NCBI GenBank assembly: GCA_964247085.1 | Contig: CAXTSX010000018.1 | Location: 1 to 64,000 of the forward strand | Direction of reading: 5' to 3' | Source of the DNA: JAAFHZ01 sp964247085 | GTDB lineage: Bacteria; Cyanobacteriota; Cyanobacteriia; Cyanobacteriales; Chamaesiphonaceae | Length of the DNA stretch: 64,000 bases | Translations under genes and position numbers: made by a program | Shown: positions 63,634-64,000 of the stretch, one piece after another | Position numbering within the stretch: the stretch's first letter is position 1 | Layout of the letters: every line of letters begins with the position of its first letter | Notes under the pieces: model-generated | Seen by the model: only the letters and a program-made list of their open reading frames with translations | Database searches by the model: none | What the model was told of the DNA's origin: nothing

Positions 63634-64000
63634 ATGGCACCTTTGGCGTTGTTGAGTGTTTCTAATAAAACTGGTCTCGTCGAATTTGCCAGACAGTTAG
63701 TAGACCAATTTAAATTTGATATTGTGAGTAGCGGCGGCACCGCTCAAGCACTCCAGGCTGCCGGTATTCCAGTTACCAAGGTGGCCGACTATACTGGGGC
63801 TCCCGAAATTTTGGGCGGACGGGTGAAAACACTCCATCCCAAGATTCATGGCGGCATCTTGGCCCGGAAAGATTTAGCTGCCGATTTGGCCGATTTAGCT
63901 GCCCAGGGCATCCGGGCGATCGATCTAGTTGTCGTTAATCTTTATCCCTTCACCGAAACCATTAGTAAACCCGATGTCACGCTGGCCGAAGCGATCGAAC
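63634..64000 (+). CDS. purH: Bifunctional AICAR transformylase/IMP cyclohydrolase, 5' part
   Basis: ATG 63634 begins MAPLALLSVSNKTGLVEFAR, then SSGGTAQALQAAGIPVTKVAD and GGRVKTLHPKIHGGIL, the IMP-cyclohydrolase half of PurH, the final two steps of IMP synthesis. The window ends after 122 codons, within the N-terminal domain. The stop and transformylase half lie outside. Confidence 0.93.
   Translation, partial: MAPLALLSVSNKTGLVEFARQLVDQFKFDIVSSGGTAQALQAAGIPVTKVADYTGAPEILGGRVKTLHPKIHGGILARKDLAADLADLAAQGIRAIDLVVVNLYPFTETISKPDVTLAEAIE

Noticed and set aside
1..64000. tRNA or rRNA genes
   Set aside because: No T-loop-like GTTCRANYC pattern with matching stems was noticed; a tRNAscan run would be decisive.

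Overview
The window is cyanobacterial chromosome. Evidence is a plant/cyanobacterial ferredoxin-dependent glutamate synthase, the orange-carotenoid-protein partner FRP, light-independent protochlorophyllide reductase (chlN-chlB-chlL), an SLH/OprB outer-membrane porin, SipA, Ycf35, a TPM-domain thylakoid-type protein, RuvX and many GCGATCGC / GATCGATC sites. I cannot assign a genus. Gene content looks like a non-picoplanktonic cyanobacterium, yet all three DPOR proteins read like the marine-picocyanobacterial/purple-bacterial type, which is the most striking phylogenetic signal here.

Layout. 0-9.6 kb: a twice-frameshifted DUF2281-like gene, glsF, a dienelactone hydrolase, FRP, and an operon of exonuclease III with an FHA-fused flavoprotein. 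9.6-13.9 kb: the chlNBL operon with a clear terminator. 13.9-24.8 kb: a lone RelE/ParE-type toxin, a beta-helix protein, a globin, a membrane protein, a DUF192 lipoprotein, an OmpR-type regulator, a TPM protein, gnd and a porin. The 600-base porin-ruvX gap holds an unassigned small reading frame or structured RNA ending in a perfect 22-bp hairpin. 24.8-33 kb: ruvX, a pentapeptide-repeat protein, an HI0933 flavoprotein, tldD, an Rpn/DUF4351 nuclease-like gene and purL.

33-36.7 kb is a defence-like patch: a Uma2 nuclease, a two-gene Septu system (ptuA-ptuB) and a Xre-RES toxin-antitoxin pair. 36.7-39.4 kb: the DUF2997-Ycf35-ferredoxin operon, thiS and a DUF1517 protein. 39.4-44.5 kb: a VapB-like antitoxin with a truncated PIN toxin, then the two norspermidine/spermidine genes (nspC and carboxynorspermidine dehydrogenase) separated by a Uma2 gene with 21-base tandem repeats and a broken SWIM zinc-finger gene. 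44.5-47 kb is AT-rich with few GATC-type sites and looks acquired; it ends in a ribbon-helix-helix gene preceded by two inverted repeats.

47-64 kb: cysH, thiL, a small secreted Lys/Pro-rich protein, the predicted peptide-ligation/Anbu cluster (circularly permuted ATP-grasp, alpha-E, transglutaminase and convergent Anbu protease), an M23 peptidase, sirohydrochlorin chelatase with cobA, a 1616-residue protein made of 46 TPR units, a beta-lactamase-fold protein lacking its catalytic serine, sipA and the start of purH. No tRNA, rRNA, CRISPR array or complete insertion sequence was recognised by eye. Several start codons were moved inward from the longest reading frame to an ATG or a better-placed Shine-Dalgarno site, as noted.
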